NCBI GenBank assembly: GCA_949752795.1
Contig: CATKHW010000422.1
Span: 1,364,001 to 1,428,000 of the forward strand
From: Hyperoodon ampullatus
Taxonomy: Eukaryota > Chordata > Mammalia > Artiodactyla > Ziphiidae
Direction: 5' to 3'
Length of the DNA: 64,000 nucleotides
In this document: piece by piece, positions 62,701 through 64,000 of the stretch
Layout: every line of letters begins with the position of its first letter
Numbering within the stretch: the first letter of the stretch is position 1
Translations under genes and position numbers: made by a program
Notes under the pieces: model-generated
Seen by the model: only the letters and a program-made list of their open reading frames with translations
Told to the model about the DNA's origin: nothing
Database searches by the model: none

Positions 62701-63434
62701 GAATAAGGCATCCCTCAGAATGGGCGAAAATATTTGCAAACGAATCAATGGACAAAGGTTTAATCTCCAAAATATATAAAGAGCTCATGCAGCTTAATAT
62801 TAAAACAACAAACAACCCAATACAAAAATGGGCAGAAGATCTAAAGAGACGTTTCTTCAAAGAAGACACAGAGATGGCCAAGACGCACATGAAAAGCTGC
62901 TCAACATCACTAATTATTAGAGAAATGCAAATCAAAACTACAATGAGGTATCACCTCACACCTGTTAGAATCAGCAGCATCAGAAAATCTACAAACAACG
63001 AATTCTGGGGAGGGTGTGGACAAAAGGATCCCTCTTCCACTAGTGGTGGAAATGTAAATTGATACAGTCACGATGGAGAACAGTATGGAGTTTCCTTAAA
63101 AAAACTAGAAATAGAATTACCATATGATCCAGCAATCCCACTTCTGGGCATATACCCAGAGAAAACCATAAATCAAAAAGGCACATTCACCACAATGCTC
63201 ATTTCAGCACTATTTACGATAGCCAGGTAATGGAAGCAACCTAAATACCCACAGACAGACGAATGGATAAAGATGTGGTACATATATAAAATGGAATATT
63301 ACTCAGCCATAAGAAGGAATGAAACTGGGTCATTTGTAGAGACGTCAATGGATCTAGAGACTGTCATACAGAATGAAGTAAGTCAGAAAGAGACAAACAA
63401 ATATTGTATATTAATGAATATACGTGGAACCTAG
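62701..63434 (+). pseudogene. L1 ORF2 C-terminal remnant, U3
   Basis: Same frame and the same stops (open part 62748-63062). Reads [12 protein letters not shown] and [13 protein letters not shown]. That all three units share the stops shows they predate amplification of the unit. Confidence 0.88.
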
Positions 63435-63676
63435 AAAAATGGAACTGATGAACTGGTTTGCAGGGAAGAAATAGAGACACAGAGGTAGAGAACACACGTA
63501 TGGACACCAAGTGTGGGAAGCCATGGGGAGGTGGTGTTGGGATGAGTTGGGAGATTGGGATTGACCTGTATACATGTATATGCATAAAATACATAACTAA
63601 TAATAACCTGCTGTATAAAAAAATAAATAAAATTAAATATCAAAATTTTAAAAAATAAAATTTAAAAATAAAACAG
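62701..63676 (+). mobile_element. 5'-truncated LINE-1 3' end, U3
   Basis: Collinear with 57240-58216. ORF2 stop at 63432-63434. Private changes include aaaacaacaaac near 62805 and atcagcagcatc near 62970. Confidence 0.9.
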
Positions 63677-63799
63677 AAAAAAAGTTCTTCCCTTCACACA
63701 GATATATTTATATGAATGAATTATTTCCATGCTTATATCAATAAATACATAAAAGAGGAATAAAATCTAACTTGAACAAAAAAAGAAAAAAAAAACCTG
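63677..63799. repeat. AT-rich linker with A-run, U3
   Basis: Equivalent to 58217-58339, with ttatatcaataaatacat near 63733. Confidence 0.6.
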
Positions 63800-64000
63800 A
63801 ACCCACGAGTTAGACAGAGGAAAACCCTATCAGGGCACTTGCTCCAGCGGTAAACAATTCTGAAATTGGTCAGAGGTGGGGAATCATCTCCCATACAGCC
63901 AGCAGCCCACCCCCCAAGCAAGGAGGGTCCTCATTGCAAAGCTGGGGGACCGTTCCATGGCATCTGTGAGTAAACGTGAGCTGAGCACCAGTCCTGCTGC
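63800..64000 (+). repeat. GC-rich unrecognised segment, partial copy at the window end
   Basis: Contains cccaccccccaagcaagg near 63906, where other units have cccactcctacgcaagg. Cut by the window edge. Confidence 0.65.
63957..64000 (+). repeat. Composite repeat unit U4, cut by the window end
   Basis: The first 44 bp, with a changed anchor (ccatggcatctgtgag). The array continues beyond the window. Confidence 0.8.

Larger units (their letters stand above)
61223..63956 (+). repeat. Composite repeat unit U3
   Basis: 2734 bp. It has ttcctttcacctc near 61484, shorter than in U1, and an added aat in the old L1 tail near 62301. Confidence 0.88.
55762..64000 (+). repeat. 2.73 kb composite tandem repeat array
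   Basis: Three full head-to-tail units of 2730, 2730 and 2734 bp and the start of a fourth, anchored on the gaggcatctgtgag motif (55763, 58493, 61223, and about 63957 with a change). Units differ by scattered substitutions and small indels, far more than the HOR copies do, so this array is older or less homogenised. I do not recognise it as a named family. Confidence 0.9.

Overview
The window is eukaryotic, non-genic, tandemly repeated DNA and most likely cetacean heterochromatin. Positions 1-55761 are 32 complete and one truncated copy of a 1736-1740 bp satellite monomer, mostly 1738-1739 bp. This unit length, and an L1-derived 3' half, fit the 'common cetacean satellite' reported at about 1.7-1.75 kb in baleen whales and many toothed whales (delphinids are reported nearer 1.6 kb). 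From memory, L1 was described in the late 1990s as the basic unit of cetacean heterochromatin satellites. The species assignment rests on unit length and family resemblance, not on a database match. I see no functional protein gene, RNA gene, CRISPR array or bacterial feature.

Architecture of one monomer (phase chosen at the conserved gcctgctta; the phase is arbitrary). The first ~300 bp are a decayed L1 3' UTR ending in an A-rich tail. Then come ~770 bp that I cannot assign, then a 74 bp palindrome with no loop, then ~590 bp of decayed L1 ORF2 C-terminal coding sequence that runs into the next monomer's 3' UTR. The palindrome replaces a 48 nt stretch of L1 with 84 nt, as if one arm had been copied back in inverted orientation.

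Layout of the array. M1-M2 (1-3475) are divergent. M3-M25 (3476-43467) are built from monomer types that I call T, C, K1, K2, K2', L and V. T-C-K1-K2 forms a 4-monomer higher-order repeat (HOR) of 6955 bp, present as two adjacent pairs. Each pair is followed by K2'-L-V. The whole block is present twice at a spacing of about 20866 bp with very few differences. M26-M27 are a recent single-monomer duplication. M28-M33 (46946-55761) are individually divergent and end in a truncated monomer. Exchange points can be read from hybrid monomers: several fall around the A-rich L1 tail, and one lies just 3' of the palindrome.

At 55761/55762 the satellite abuts, without obvious microhomology, a different and older tandem array. 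It has a 2730-2734 bp unit (three full copies and a 44 bp start of a fourth). Each unit joins a GC-rich ~790 bp segment that I do not recognise, an old L1 3' end (~465 bp), a ~375 bp spacer ending in a TTTC microsatellite, and a second, better preserved 5'-truncated L1 3' end (~975 bp). All L1 pieces in both arrays lie on the + strand. Nothing here works as a gene set. The interest is in how L1 3' ends, a palindrome and unequal exchange build and reshape satellite DNA.
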